Source: BRH-c54 sp036567945
Lineage (GTDB): Bacteria > Bacteroidota > Bacteroidia > Flavobacteriales_E > Vicingaceae
Length of the DNA stretch: 64,000 nucleotides
Assembly: GCA_036567945.1 (NCBI GenBank)
Contig: DATCTM010000123.1
Location: 26,828 to 90,827, forward strand
Reading direction: 5' to 3'
Shown: one piece after another, positions 43,424 through 53,483 of the stretch
Layout: each line of letters begins with the position of its first letter
How positions within the stretch are numbered: position 1 is the first letter of the stretch
The notes under the pieces: model-generated
What the model was told of the DNA's origin: nothing
The model's input: only the letters and a program-made list of their open reading frames with translations
The model's database searches: none
Translations under genes and position numbers: made by a program

Positions 43424-44359
43424 TTATGCTTTCAGCCCTATTTCCTTCAGATAAGCCTCTTTGTTATCAGAAGTGTTGATTTTTTCAGCAAGATTTTGTT
43501 CCAGTTTATTTCTATATTCTTTAGAGGCTGAAACCCAAGCGAGTGTTTTATCTAAATCAAGTGATAGTATATAGGCAGCATCATTAGTTAGCTGCTCATC
43601 ACTCATTTTCTTTAAATGGGAGATAATCCTCTTTTCTTCGGGGTTATTATTTTCAATCACATCAAGGTAGTAGGTATAGCTGAATAAGGCTCTACTCAGT
43701 CTATATTTTCCTACTACATGCTCTTTTTTATCCAGTTTCCCTTTAAACCCTAATGCTCTTAATGCTGAACGACTGGTGCTCTTTTGTTTTTGTTGCAACA
43801 ATTTTTCAATAATGGCTTCATCGGGATTGTCATTTTTGGGTTCAAGTGGAGGCATTTGTTTTTTCGGTTCAGGTATTGGAGTTTGTTTTTGGGGTGCTTC
43901 TTTTTTTAAAACCGGTCTTTTCTTTCCTATTTCAATTCCAAATTCATCATAATCATTGAAATCAACTTCCTGTTCAATTAAGCTTTCCGTTTCTTCAGAA
44001 CGGTTAATGCCAAATACTTCATGATTGTTTTGGAATAACTCCAGTGCTTTTTTTTTGGGAATCATCATCCACTTGAACCCATCGCTCATGGTATAAATGA
44101 TTTCCTTTTCGTCTTCTTCTATGTCATCGTTATTTTCTAACCACTGTTCATACTCGTCATAGAGGTCTTCTTCAAGCTCCATATCTAGCTGCAGTATCTG
44201 AGCTTTCATCTTCTCGCTATCCTTATCTACGGCATGTTCATAATCATCCAATAATTCATCAAATCCTTTTATCCGCTTTTGCAGCATGGGTGAAAGGTTA
44301 CTGATTTGGATGTCGTTGTTGTTTAAAAATTCCCGGTGTTTGTACGTGTTATTTTTCAT
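43424..44359 (-). CDS. Hypothetical helical protein with proline-rich linker, 311 aa
   Basis: The acidic helical N-terminus (AQILQLDMELEEDLYDEYEQ) is followed by a Pro/Lys-rich linker near residue 160 (KKQMPPLEPKNDNPDE) and a basic helical C-terminal domain (SALRALGFKGKLDKKEHVVG). No catalytic motif is visible. It is 11 bases upstream of the DnaA-like gene, so the two are probably co-translated. A replication or assembly factor is possible. The family is not recognised. Confidence 0.5.
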   Translation of the reverse strand: MKNNTYKHREFLNNNDIQISNLSPMLQKRIKGFDELLDDYEHAVDKDSEKMKAQILQLDMELEEDLYDEYEQWLENNDDIEEDEKEIIYTMSDGFKWMMIPKKKALELFQNNHEVFGINRSEETESLIEQEVDFNDYDEFGIEIGKKRPVLKKEAPQKQTPIPEPKKQMPPLEPKNDNPDEAIIEKLLQQKQKSTSRSALRALGFKGKLDKKEHVVGKYRLSRALFSYTYYLDVIENNNPEEKRIISHLKKMSDEQLTNDAAYILSLDLDKTLAWVSASKEYRNKLEQNLAEKINTSDNKEAYLKEIGLKA

Positions 44360-44388
44360 CTTTTTAGTTGTTAACTTCTTAATTCTGT

Positions 44389-44634
44389 TTATACTTGAAC
44401 TGGTATTGGTTTTCCTGCCAACATTTTCTCTATTCCATTGGATAGAGTTGCTGTCAGAATAGAAGTAATGGCAACAGCTGCCAATGTTTTCCCTAATTCT
44501 TTTCCGGAGGGTATTTCATAGTTAAATTCCTTTCCTTTTCGCTGTTTACCCATGTTATAATAAATGAGTGCTTCGGCAAAGCCAATCACTAACCCTGCTC
44601 CCGTAATAATAATTACGCTTTTATCGATTTTCAT
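44389..44634 (-). CDS. 81-residue membrane protein with two hydrophobic segments
   Basis: There is one segment at the N-terminus (VIIITGAGLVIGFAEALIYY) and a second, weaker one (LGKTLAAVAITSILTATLSN). They are separated by a basic loop (GKQRKGKEFNYEI). It starts 4 bases after the stop of the 204-residue gene. It may be a virion or replication-site membrane protein. The family is not recognised. Confidence 0.5.
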   Translation of the reverse strand: MKIDKSVIIITGAGLVIGFAEALIYYNMGKQRKGKEFNYEIPSGKELGKTLAAVAITSILTATLSNGIEKMLAGKPIPVQV

Positions 44635-44638
44635 AATT

Positions 44639-45253
44639 TTATGTTTTTTCTACTGTTACTTTTTCCTTTAAAGCATCAAACTTTTCTTTTAATTCATCTT
44701 CAATGGGTTTAATCTTGTTCATCCCCCAGATGCATTTTAGTTCACTTAAGAAAATCTGTACGGCATGTTCGGTTCGGACAATTTTTTGCTCATCTTGCTG
44801 CACGGTTTTGGGCATCATGCCTATAATTTTCTTCATCGTTTCCTTGAGCTTGGTGGTCAATTTCCTTTTTACCGGAGCTTTAATTTCTCCTGCTGCTATC
44901 TTTCTTTTTCGTTCTTCCTTAAGTTTGATTCTACATTCGGCCAGAAAATCCATTGTCTTATCTGCTTTTTCTGCTATCTTTTTGGATTGGGCTTTTCGAA
45001 CCCGTTTTTTCTCCGTCTCCTTCACTTCATCTTTTAATTCAGCACTAATTTTAGCTATATCATCTTCTAACACTTCCAATGCTGCTTTCCCGATTTGTTC
45101 TGCCATCTCCTTTAAAGATTTATCATCAGGAAATTCCTTCAACCCCTCTAGGGTTTCATCATAAATGGAAAGGGCTTCTTTGGCTTTATCGGATAACAGA
45201 TTTTTGGCTATTGCTGATTCTTTTAACAAAGCGTATGGGTCATTTTTTATCAT
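44639..45253 (-). CDS. Lys/Glu-rich helical protein, 204 aa
   Basis: The chain is mostly charged helix (EALSIYDETLEGLKEFPDDK, KETEKKRVRKAQSKKIAEKA), probably coiled coil, with a more hydrophobic C-terminal part (AVQIFLSELKCIWGMNK). There is no signal or catalytic motif. It may be a scaffold or DNA-associated protein. It is coupled to the 81-residue membrane protein. Confidence 0.5.
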   Translation of the reverse strand: MIKNDPYALLKESAIAKNLLSDKAKEALSIYDETLEGLKEFPDDKSLKEMAEQIGKAALEVLEDDIAKISAELKDEVKETEKKRVRKAQSKKIAEKADKTMDFLAECRIKLKEERKRKIAAGEIKAPVKRKLTTKLKETMKKIIGMMPKTVQQDEQKIVRTEHAVQIFLSELKCIWGMNKIKPIEDELKEKFDALKEKVTVEKT

Positions 45254-45361
45254 ATTTTTTAATTTTAGTAGTTAAGAAGTTAGTTGTATTTCTTTTTTTC
45301 CATCTGCTGTACTCTATTTCCTAGCTTCTAATCTCTAATTTCTATATTCTTCATGCTAGTT

Positions 45362-48300
45362 TTATGCTGCTTTCAATGCTTTAATTCGTTGTAATCTCTC
45401 CTGCATGGCGGAAAATGCTTTTTTCAGGTTTTTAATCTTTTCTAATCCGTCTGCAGCACTTTCAAGGCTTGCTCCTTTTTTTGCCCGTTTTTGAATCTTG
45501 GCTTGTGCTGCTTCACTTCCATCATACACCATTAGTTCAGTCAATACTTTATCATTCATAGAAGCAAATTCTTCCACCCGCTGTTGAACCGTTTTGGGTT
45601 GATAACCTTTAGCTATCCGCTGTTTGATAATTTCTCCGGCTTTTTCATTCACCGCTTCCTGACCGGTTCTTTCTTCTAATACCTTTTGGTGTTCTTCGAT
45701 TTCTTTACCTATTTTACCTACTACTTTATCGTAATCAAAATTGATGTCAAATCCTTTGGGTTCCAGCACTTGCTCTAGTCCTCTTTTAAGTGTGGCATTG
45801 GCTTTTCTTACTGTATCGTAAATGGTTCCGTCCCGATAAGTGGTCTCGGTATTTTCATCTTCTAAGTACTCTTTGTAAATGGTAAAAATGGTTTCCAGTG
45901 TTCGGGCTTTTACCACTATCTTATTACCTTCTTTATCAACTGTTTTTTGTGGCTTATAACGATTCACTGCATTTTTCACATGCTCAATGTTCTCGTTAAA
46001 ATCCGTTCTTGCTTTGTTGATGTCATCGAGTACGGATTGCTGATTTTTTAATCCGTTAATGGTGTCCTGCAATTGTTCCCGTTCTTCCATTAAAATTAAT
46101 TCAGCTAGTGCATGCGGGTCGGTAATTAATCCAGTCTTTAGTTCCGAAGGGTTAAATTCTTCTAAGTTGAGGGAATTGGTTTTACCGGCTCTGTACCAAA
46201 TCTCATTGATACGACTTGTTTTTTCTTCCAACTTTTGAAAAATGAAGGTATCTACACTGTCTTCCATCAGTGGGTTCACAATGCGTATATTGGCATGCCG
46301 GTTACCAAATCGCCAAATCCGACCTTCCAGTTGTTTGACATCGGTAGGGTTCCAGTCTAACCAACAATTGTACAATACTGTACTTCTGTTTTGTAAATTA
46401 ATACCCTCTTTAATAGAAGCACTACCAATAATAATTTTAATGGTTCCGGCTAAGAACTTTTCTTTGATGCCTTCTTTTTTGGCTGCACTTAATCCACTTT
46501 TAATAATGCCTACTTCCTGTTCATCGTAACCAATCTTTTTGACCAAATATTCTTTGATGAGAGAGAAGAAATGTACTCCGGAATTCATATAGATAATCTG
46601 TCCTGATACCTCTTCGTTTTTCTTTTCATGAAAACGCTTTACACTCTGAATGCAACCCATCACATACTTTAGTTTCGGAGAACTGTCTATATACTGTTCA
46701 TAGCTTGGGGTTTTGTTGGGATTACAAGCATAGAGGTAGGGGCTTAATGCCAGTTGACGAGCAAAGGATAAGCCCCTTAATATTCTTGCTCCTTCTTCTT
46801 CTTCCTCCGATAAGTTTTGTTCGTTAAGGGCTTCTCCTTTTCCATCATCATCGGTTTCTTCTTCAAAGCCCATAGAGTTCACACAAAAATTCACCAAACT
46901 GGTTTTTCCGGTTACATAGGATTCCACGTCTTTCATGTAGTCCGCCTGCGTAGCTGTTAAGGGTAGATTGGTACTGATTTGCTGCTGAACAGGCAGAGGA
47001 ACTACCTTGTCTCCAACTTTTTGGTTCATCAGTGGCAACACGATTTTATTAGGTCGCTGGATGTTGGCATCTTCTCCTGTTTTGTAGGTAATGAACTTAA
47101 AAATAAGTGCCTGAAGAGCAACGAGATTGGAAAAACCCATTACTATTTCTTTTCGTTCGGGTTTAAGTTTGGCATTAATGACCAGTTGTAAACTAGTTTT
47201 AATGTAAGTATCGAAAAATTCTTTGATGTTTTTTACTCCTGAACGCTCTAGTTGCTGATACCCAATGAGTGCCAGTACGGAATAAATCTCCAGTGGGCTA
47301 TTGGTAAATGGGGTGGCTGTTAGAAGTAGTACATTTCGCATGTTGTTGTTACGCAAAATATATTGGCTAATCATAAAGCCTCTGAGTGCCGTCATAGAAG
47401 GCTGGCCGGAGTTAATTTCATAAGGAGCTTTGTCTCTTTTATCCGTATCTCCTTTTTGTTCTCCTTTTACCTGAGTAAATGATTTTTTCATGGCATGAGC
47501 TTCATCCACTACCATATAATCAAATCCCAGTTCTTCAATATTAGCTGAAGCTCCTTTAATACCCTTGCCCATCATTTCTTCTATCTTTTCAAAGAGTTTG
47601 GCTTTTTCCCGTTCTTCTTCTGTCCCTTGATTTAATATCTCAAAAAGTTCCACTCCAATTTCACTCCAGGTTTCATCATTAAAAGCTAAGCGATTAAATC
47701 CTTCATAAGTGAGTACCGATATGGTATATTCTGCAACGGGTTGAATGTTGCCTTCTTTATCCCGCAATTGATCCAAATAGCTTTCTCCCAGATTGTACAA
47801 ATCCATTACCCGGTATTGAGGTAATACACCCGTTAAGCTAACTTTTCCATTTTCAATAACTCCCTGCAATTCTCCTAGCCAGTTTTTATAGGTTTGATTG
47901 GGAACCACAATAAAGGGACGTTTGCATTGTCCGCTTTCCAGGGCTTGAGCCAACGATAAAATGGCGGTCATGGTTTTTCCCACTCCTACGTCATAGGCAA
48001 TACATCCTGAACCATGCACACTGATAAAGCCTATTCCTTCCCGTTGTGCCGGACGAATGAATAAGGGTTTGTTCTTAAAGGTAGAACTACAGGTAAAGGC
48101 TACGGGTATTTTAAAATAGTTGATTTCCACATACCCATTGTAGCGTTCGTTCCATACCTGCTCAATGACTAACTGATCTTCTCTACTTAGTGCTTCTGCC
48201 AAAAACTTTACAAAAAAGGCATCTCCTTCTTGTTTAGCATTTTGTTTCATCCGTAATTTTTCTTCTTTCTCGTAATAACGGGGTGGGGTTTTGTTTTCTA

Positions 48301-49591
48301 AGTAATACTGAATAATGTTCCAGTCACTTGATTTTTTAAAGTCGTCTTTGGGTTGTTTTTTTAACCATTCCCTGAACCCGTCTATTAATCCTGTTTTTCC
48401 TGTTTCCCACTTTCCAGTGTCCTTATTGTACTCGGTAAAAGATGTCCCATCAGTCAAACTTCCGATTTGTATTTCATTAGCAAAGGCTGCCGTTGGTTTG
48501 ATGAATAGGCGATTTTCTTTTACCGGGTTTGTTAAAGTTAATTGGGGTGGTTTTATATTTTCCAGTCCCTGCCATTGCCTGTCATATTGTTGTTGTCCAT
48601 AATCTTTAACAATAGCATCTTTCTCTTTCAGTAGCATTTGTTGCCTTTTGTAGATATTCTCTGCATAATACAGCACACTTGGCATGAAGTCTCCTTTGTA
48701 GTAACAAATTACGCCTTCTTTTAACCATTTGGAGGTGTAATTAGCTACCTGACCAAGTGGAACAACATAGTCGGACCACCCGTTCTTTTTATTTAAGATG
48801 ACGGTCTCATCATTGTACCCGTTAATTTTTCGTTTATACCATACCCATGCTTTGATTTCATCTTCGGTAATGCCTTTGTTATACTGCTGCATGATGTCCT
48901 TAAAACTAAACTGAGCATTTAGGTCGGTAACTTCTTCTTTCCCGTCCAGTTGCTTAAGTTTTTTCTCCGCTTGTTTTTTCCTGGTGGCTTTAATTACCGT
49001 AGCAACATTTTCTTTATGCATCTCTTCGTTGATGAATTGTTCTAGCGGTTCTTTTACACTGGATTCCAATGCTTCTACATGGTGTTTAGGTACATCTACC
49101 GTAGGCACATCTATTCCCTGTAGGGCATCACTCAATTTTCCTCTTACTTTGGTAATAATTTTATTAAACCGGTTAGTGGTATCGTACGCTTCACCCAATA
49201 TTTTAGAAGGGTGTTGTTTGAACCACTCGTCAGCCACCAGTAAAGATTTATCAGATGACTTATTCTTCTCAGTTATTTCAGGTTCTTTTGTTTTCATTGT
49301 TGTTGCCTTTTTAGGTAGCGTAGTATTTCCGGTTGCTGCTTTTTTAATCAGTTTAAGCTCTGCCAAAGCAATAACCGGTTTTCTTGTTTCAGACACAAGG
49401 TGTGCTAAGGGAATTAGCTCATCCTTTTCAAAAATGGACCTAATTACTCCCTGCTCTTTAGTGTTGCGTGACGTTTCCCATTCAACGGTATCTCCTTCAC
49501 TGAATTTTTCATACAGTTTGAGTACACGGTCTCTTTCTTTGAGCCGTCTGTCTGCCTCTTGTGCTATTTTTGCAAATCCTTTGTATCCCAT
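45362..49591 (-). CDS. Large SNF2-type helicase, polyvalent-protein class, 1409 aa
   Basis: About 520 N-terminal residues precede the helicase and include a small SH3-like start (FSEGDTVEWETSRNTKEQGV). The SNF2 core has AYDVGVGKTMTAILSLAQAL (Walker A, about 530), MVVDEAHAMKKSF (DEAH, about 694), LLLTATPFTN, and the C-lobe with IIGSASIKEGINLQ and QLEGRIWRFGNRHANIR (about 1080). A coiled-coil C-terminal region follows. Giant SNF2 proteins of this kind occur in phages and conjugative elements as polyvalent proteins delivered with DNA. The role is probably remodelling host DNA complexes or replication. The frame is intact through 4.2 kb. Confidence 0.7.
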   Translation of the reverse strand: MGYKGFAKIAQEADRRLKERDRVLKLYEKFSEGDTVEWETSRNTKEQGVIRSIFEKDELIPLAHLVSETRKPVIALAELKLIKKAATGNTTLPKKATTMKTKEPEITEKNKSSDKSLLVADEWFKQHPSKILGEAYDTTNRFNKIITKVRGKLSDALQGIDVPTVDVPKHHVEALESSVKEPLEQFINEEMHKENVATVIKATRKKQAEKKLKQLDGKEEVTDLNAQFSFKDIMQQYNKGITEDEIKAWVWYKRKINGYNDETVILNKKNGWSDYVVPLGQVANYTSKWLKEGVICYYKGDFMPSVLYYAENIYKRQQMLLKEKDAIVKDYGQQQYDRQWQGLENIKPPQLTLTNPVKENRLFIKPTAAFANEIQIGSLTDGTSFTEYNKDTGKWETGKTGLIDGFREWLKKQPKDDFKKSSDWNIIQYYLENKTPPRYYEKEEKLRMKQNAKQEGDAFFVKFLAEALSREDQLVIEQVWNERYNGYVEINYFKIPVAFTCSSTFKNKPLFIRPAQREGIGFISVHGSGCIAYDVGVGKTMTAILSLAQALESGQCKRPFIVVPNQTYKNWLGELQGVIENGKVSLTGVLPQYRVMDLYNLGESYLDQLRDKEGNIQPVAEYTISVLTYEGFNRLAFNDETWSEIGVELFEILNQGTEEEREKAKLFEKIEEMMGKGIKGASANIEELGFDYMVVDEAHAMKKSFTQVKGEQKGDTDKRDKAPYEINSGQPSMTALRGFMISQYILRNNNMRNVLLLTATPFTNSPLEIYSVLALIGYQQLERSGVKNIKEFFDTYIKTSLQLVINAKLKPERKEIVMGFSNLVALQALIFKFITYKTGEDANIQRPNKIVLPLMNQKVGDKVVPLPVQQQISTNLPLTATQADYMKDVESYVTGKTSLVNFCVNSMGFEEETDDDGKGEALNEQNLSEEEEEGARILRGLSFARQLALSPYLYACNPNKTPSYEQYIDSSPKLKYVMGCIQSVKRFHEKKNEEVSGQIIYMNSGVHFFSLIKEYLVKKIGYDEQEVGIIKSGLSAAKKEGIKEKFLAGTIKIIIGSASIKEGINLQNRSTVLYNCWLDWNPTDVKQLEGRIWRFGNRHANIRIVNPLMEDSVDTFIFQKLEEKTSRINEIWYRAGKTNSLNLEEFNPSELKTGLITDPHALAELILMEEREQLQDTINGLKNQQSVLDDINKARTDFNENIEHVKNAVNRYKPQKTVDKEGNKIVVKARTLETIFTIYKEYLEDENTETTYRDGTIYDTVRKANATLKRGLEQVLEPKGFDINFDYDKVVGKIGKEIEEHQKVLEERTGQEAVNEKAGEIIKQRIAKGYQPKTVQQRVEEFASMNDKVLTELMVYDGSEAAQAKIQKRAKKGASLESAADGLEKIKNLKKAFSAMQERLQRIKALKAA

Positions 49592-49612
49592 TTTTAATGT
49601 TTATAGTTAAAA

Positions 49613-49686
49613 GATAGAAAAGATGTTAGAGGATAGAAGTTAGAAAATAGAGGTTTTCTTTTCTCTCTTTTCTAACATTTCTATTC
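49613..49686. repeat. Intergenic hairpin of the GTTAGAA family
   Basis: Purine arms (ATAGAAAAGATGTTAGA, then GATAGAAGTTAGAAAATAGA) face a pyrimidine arm (TCTCTCTTTTCTAACATTTC). They can fold as a hairpin with a 3-base bulge. It fills the spacer between the SNF2 gene and the 74-residue gene. Confidence 0.65.
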
Positions 49687-49694
49687 ACCATTCA

Positions 49695-49919
49695 CTATTC
49701 TTCATCTTCTATGTGGGCTAATTCCTGTTCTATTAGTGCAATGGCAGCACCTATCGGCATGGCTTCTTTAGCTGCATAGCGAATAATCATTTCTTCGATG
49801 CGGGCATAACCTTTTTCGGTACTTTGCATCTCACACACGTAGGGCCACTTCTTATCATCACAATCCTTTAGCTCTTCCCCAATGAGTTCTTTTAATTCGT
49901 TCAAATTGTTTTTTTTCAT
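49695..49919 (-). CDS. Small acidic protein, 74 aa
   Basis: The short acidic helical protein (KKNNLNELKELIGEELKDCD) has a segment AAKEAMPIGAAIALIEQELA. There is no known domain. It lies alone between two repeat-bearing spacers and two giant genes, so it may be a small regulator or partner of one of them. Confidence 0.5.
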   Translation of the reverse strand: MKKNNLNELKELIGEELKDCDDKKWPYVCEMQSTEKGYARIEEMIIRYAAKEAMPIGAAIALIEQELAHIEDEE

Positions 49920-49929
49920 TTTTTTTGTT

Positions 49930-50022
49930 TTTAGTAGAAGTTGGAATAGAGAAGTTAGAAAATAGAAGTTAGAAAATAGAGATTTTATAGTCTTATTTCT
50001 TCTCTTCTCTCTGTTCTAACTT
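49930..50022. repeat. Intergenic hairpin of the GTTAGAA family
   Basis: AGAAGTTAGAAAATAGA occurs in near-tandem copies and pairs with the pyrimidine arm TCTCTCTGTTCTAACTTCT. It fills the spacer between the polyvalent methylase gene and the 74-residue gene. Confidence 0.65.
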
Positions 50023-50035
50023 CTTTGTTCTCAAT

Positions 50036-53000
50036 TCATAGTTTTCTAAACACCACGATGTCTGTACCAATATCCGTTCTCTTAAATGTCCGTTCGGGTA
50101 AGCGATACGCATCTATTAATTTCGCTTTTGCTGCTATTTTTTCTTTTATCTTATTGTATTTAGAAGCATTACTTAAAAAAGAACTTGGAATAATGAAAAT
50201 AAGTAGCCCATTTTCCCGAAGCAGATCCAGTCCCCTTGTTATGAAATACTGGTCGTATTCGGTAGCTCCCGTCCATTTCTTTTCTCCCATACCTGCCCAT
50301 TTACCTGAAAATTCTCCGTAAGGAGGATTGCCAATTACTAAATCGTATCGAGTGTCTCCAAAATCATCTTTTAAATGCACGTTGCCGGCAAAAAAGAGGG
50401 TTTCAAAGGGTTGTTGGTAGATGGTAGCGTGTGGATATAAGATTTCTGCTATCCGGTTGGAATAGGGGTTAATCTCATAACCAACCACCTTAGCAGCTGC
50501 AGGAGCATATTTGATAAAGTTGCCTGTTCCACAAGAAGGTTCCAGTAAATCTCCACCATTATAACCATACTTGATAGCTAATCCCCACATCTTTTGGACA
50601 ATCTCATCGGGAGTAAAGTATTCATACAATATGCCTTTACCTGTTGCTCCCTTTTTGATTAATCCTCCGCCTCCGGTATATTGTTTTAAGTAGTTCTTGT
50701 CTTGTTCAGTATACACATGACCTTCACTGTCTTTTTCTACTATAAAATCCTCAATCATTACATTAAGCTCATGTGGATTGGTCGCTATTGTTTTCTTTTC
50801 CATCTGCTTGGGTTTTGTAGGTTGATCTACCAGTGTATCGGCTGATTCAAACAACTGATTAATGAGCCATGCCATTACACCTTCTTCTATTTTTTTAGCT
50901 GTTCCATCTGTAGCTCTTAACTGCCACAAATCATGGTCGATAATAATATCGTCCACATAAGAGCGAATGCCATATTTTTCTTTTTTTTCTTCTGATTTGG
51001 TTAATTCAGCTATCGACTTTTTACTCCCTGCATAAGGTCTTCTTTCCTTAAACAGATTACCAAGTGTTTCGATTAATTCCAGTTGGAAGGTAAGAGGCTG
51101 ACTGTCCAGCTCATCAAGTAACAGCTCTCTTAATCTGCTTTGGTGATAGGCTACCCCCTTAATGACAATTTGATTAACCGGATAGGTTTCATCTTCCTTT
51201 TGCCATAAGGCTGCTTCTAATTTTTTTATAATAATGCCCTTAGCTTCTTTTGAAGGTTCGGCTCCCAATAATTCAGAATACTGAAGCATATACTGAATGG
51301 CTTTCTTGAGTTTGGATTTGGGCATCGTGCTGCCTATATAGTTTACTCCTTCTTCGAGTGGGTTTAAGCTACTAATTAGTAAGGTATTGTCCTTATATGC
51401 CTGAAAATGAATTTTGTCTTTATCTGATTGCAGGCTTATTGATGCTATTCTAGGATTGCTGTTTTCTTTAACATCCAGATATCCCGGTTCAGGGGTCACT
51501 TCAAGTTTATCTATGTGGTCATTAATGAGCTGCTCAAAAGCCGTTATGATCTTCTCGTCTAAGTTACTCCATCCTTGCCCTAGCCGATAGGTTATTTTCG
51601 TATCTTCTTCTTGAATGGTTTCATTCTCCTTAAATGTAATGTCTTTTTCTTTTGCAAAAGTTACTATACTGTTCAGGGCAGTTGTTAGCATTTTCGTTTT
51701 GTTGGGTTCGTTGCCCAAAATCGAATCCCGGCTTTGAATATCTTTTTGAATTCGCTTGGCAATTTCTTTTAGGGCTACCTCCAATGCTTCTTTTTGGGTA
51801 AGATAAGCCTTACTTTCATCAGTTACTGGTGAACTGTGTCCACTAAAATCTCCAAATTGTTTATGGGTAGAAGTAGCCATTCGATACGCTCCATTTTCAT
51901 CTTTCACCATAGTTATACTTGCTGTGTATTTGGCACTTTTAGAAATAGGGATGTCTATGGTTTCATAATGCTTACCGGCAGTCTCTTTGGTGTAAACACC
52001 GTGCTGATTGGTTAGTTTTTGAGTGGATCGGGGAGTTGTTGAACCGGGTTTACTATCCTTTTTTGCTACATATTCCACCTGTTGTTGCTCTATTTGTTTT
52101 TCATCAAACACAATCCAGTCATAGCGGTTCTCATGTGCCCACTCTATGCCGTTTTGATACCATATACTGTCAAAACCCTGTGGCTTTAAGACTTTATTCA
52201 GATAGGCGGTAGAAAGTGCTTTGTAATTAATCAGTGGATGACCATAAGGATTCCACTGATCTGAATTTAATGTATCTACCAGATTTTTTTCATCCTTCTT
52301 ATCTGTCTGATAAGGTAGCTTTAAAAGATTCAATAATTCCGCTTTTCGCTCTTGGATGATGTCATTTTCAATGCCCCATTTCAAAATGGTTTTTACCAAC
52401 GTTTCTTCGGTGGTTTTTAAGGTTTTATTTACTTTTAAAGTAGCCTCAATGTACCTGCAATGCTCATAACTATCTTCAAAAGGGTCATTGGCAAACAGGG
52501 TAGCTGCCAGTTTTTTACTGGGGGTAAAATGGTAGCCCAAATGGGAGGGAATGTCTCCACTTTTTAATCCCAAGAATTGCTTGTCAAATTGGTTGAAAGG
52601 AATACAGGTTCCGTGATAAACAGGGGTAATTTCTCTTTTTTGGTCAATGATTTCAACTCCTGCGGTATTGAAATTTTCAGCTGATTGAGCCTTAGCATCT
52701 TCATTAGCTTGCCATTCTTCTTCTTTTTCTTCCTCTTGTTGTTTCTCCCATAAAGCAAATGCTTGTTGCTTCTCTAATTGCTCGTATCGCATCTTGTCCC
52801 TACTGAACTTCGGTCTCCTCTCAATATACGCTTTTGCTTTTTCTTCTGAAAGTTGAAAACTATCTATCTTACCGTTACCGGCATATACCACCCAGATCAT
52901 TTCTTTTTCTTCCGGTTGAATCAAATCTTCTGAAACGGTAATGATTTTTCCTTCTGAAAAAAGCTCTCGGGCTTTTCGTTTGTATTTCCTTGGTGCTACA

Positions 53001-53413
53001 TCTACGGACAGGAATTCTTTATAGTGCTGTTTACCATAACGGATGGCAATGGCTTCGGCTACTTTTTTGTAGGAATCAAATATTACAAAATTGGCTTGCT
53101 TTTTTTGCTCTTCTTCTCGGTAAGAGATGGTTACATAACTGAATTTGTTATGATCGATGTTTTCTTCTGTTGCTTGAAAAGACGGGCGAACGGGGATGCT
53201 TAAGTAATCCCTGTTTTTTAACAGGGCTTCTTTTAATTCTCCAGCATAAGTAGCATACGCAGGATGTCGTGGAGATGTCCACTTTAAGGGAACAATAAAT
53301 CCTTTTTTAAAGCCCAACTCCATTAAGTAATCAGCCAGCACTATAGGAGGCTGCTCACTAAAGAGTAGTTCTATGCCATCTTTTTCATCGTTATAGGAGA
53401 TTTCCAGCTTCAT
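50036..53413 (-). CDS. Polyvalent protein: ADP-ribosyltransferase-like domain plus N6-adenine methylase
   Basis: In order there are an N-terminal region with several small domains (1-260) and an ADP-ribosyltransferase-like domain (about 265-450). The latter has PVYHGTCIPFNQFDK, LGYHFTPSKKLAATLFA, QGFDSIWYQNG and YDWIVFDEKQIEQ, the pattern of phage ART-PolyVal domains. A long middle part follows, and then a C-terminal N6-adenine methylase with LLEPSCGTGNFIKY (about 955) and LVIGNPPYGEF (about 1025). Polyvalent proteins enter the new host with the DNA and disarm its defences. The frame is uninterrupted. The palindrome array lies directly upstream. Confidence 0.7.
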   Translation of the reverse strand: MKLEISYNDEKDGIELLFSEQPPIVLADYLMELGFKKGFIVPLKWTSPRHPAYATYAGELKEALLKNRDYLSIPVRPSFQATEENIDHNKFSYVTISYREEEQKKQANFVIFDSYKKVAEAIAIRYGKQHYKEFLSVDVAPRKYKRKARELFSEGKIITVSEDLIQPEEKEMIWVVYAGNGKIDSFQLSEEKAKAYIERRPKFSRDKMRYEQLEKQQAFALWEKQQEEEKEEEWQANEDAKAQSAENFNTAGVEIIDQKREITPVYHGTCIPFNQFDKQFLGLKSGDIPSHLGYHFTPSKKLAATLFANDPFEDSYEHCRYIEATLKVNKTLKTTEETLVKTILKWGIENDIIQERKAELLNLLKLPYQTDKKDEKNLVDTLNSDQWNPYGHPLINYKALSTAYLNKVLKPQGFDSIWYQNGIEWAHENRYDWIVFDEKQIEQQQVEYVAKKDSKPGSTTPRSTQKLTNQHGVYTKETAGKHYETIDIPISKSAKYTASITMVKDENGAYRMATSTHKQFGDFSGHSSPVTDESKAYLTQKEALEVALKEIAKRIQKDIQSRDSILGNEPNKTKMLTTALNSIVTFAKEKDITFKENETIQEEDTKITYRLGQGWSNLDEKIITAFEQLINDHIDKLEVTPEPGYLDVKENSNPRIASISLQSDKDKIHFQAYKDNTLLISSLNPLEEGVNYIGSTMPKSKLKKAIQYMLQYSELLGAEPSKEAKGIIIKKLEAALWQKEDETYPVNQIVIKGVAYHQSRLRELLLDELDSQPLTFQLELIETLGNLFKERRPYAGSKKSIAELTKSEEKKEKYGIRSYVDDIIIDHDLWQLRATDGTAKKIEEGVMAWLINQLFESADTLVDQPTKPKQMEKKTIATNPHELNVMIEDFIVEKDSEGHVYTEQDKNYLKQYTGGGGLIKKGATGKGILYEYFTPDEIVQKMWGLAIKYGYNGGDLLEPSCGTGNFIKYAPAAAKVVGYEINPYSNRIAEILYPHATIYQQPFETLFFAGNVHLKDDFGDTRYDLVIGNPPYGEFSGKWAGMGEKKWTGATEYDQYFITRGLDLLRENGLLIFIIPSSFLSNASKYNKIKEKIAAKAKLIDAYRLPERTFKRTDIGTDIVVFRKL

Positions 53414-53483
53414 ATAAAGAGGTTGTTTTTGTGATAAAAACTTAACCTCTTTAAAGGCGTTGTTTTTTTGACTTTTAGAAACG

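Noticed and set aside
48984..49610. Plus-strand frame of 208 residues
   Set aside because: Antisense of the SNF2 helicase gene, without a promoter or a family pattern.
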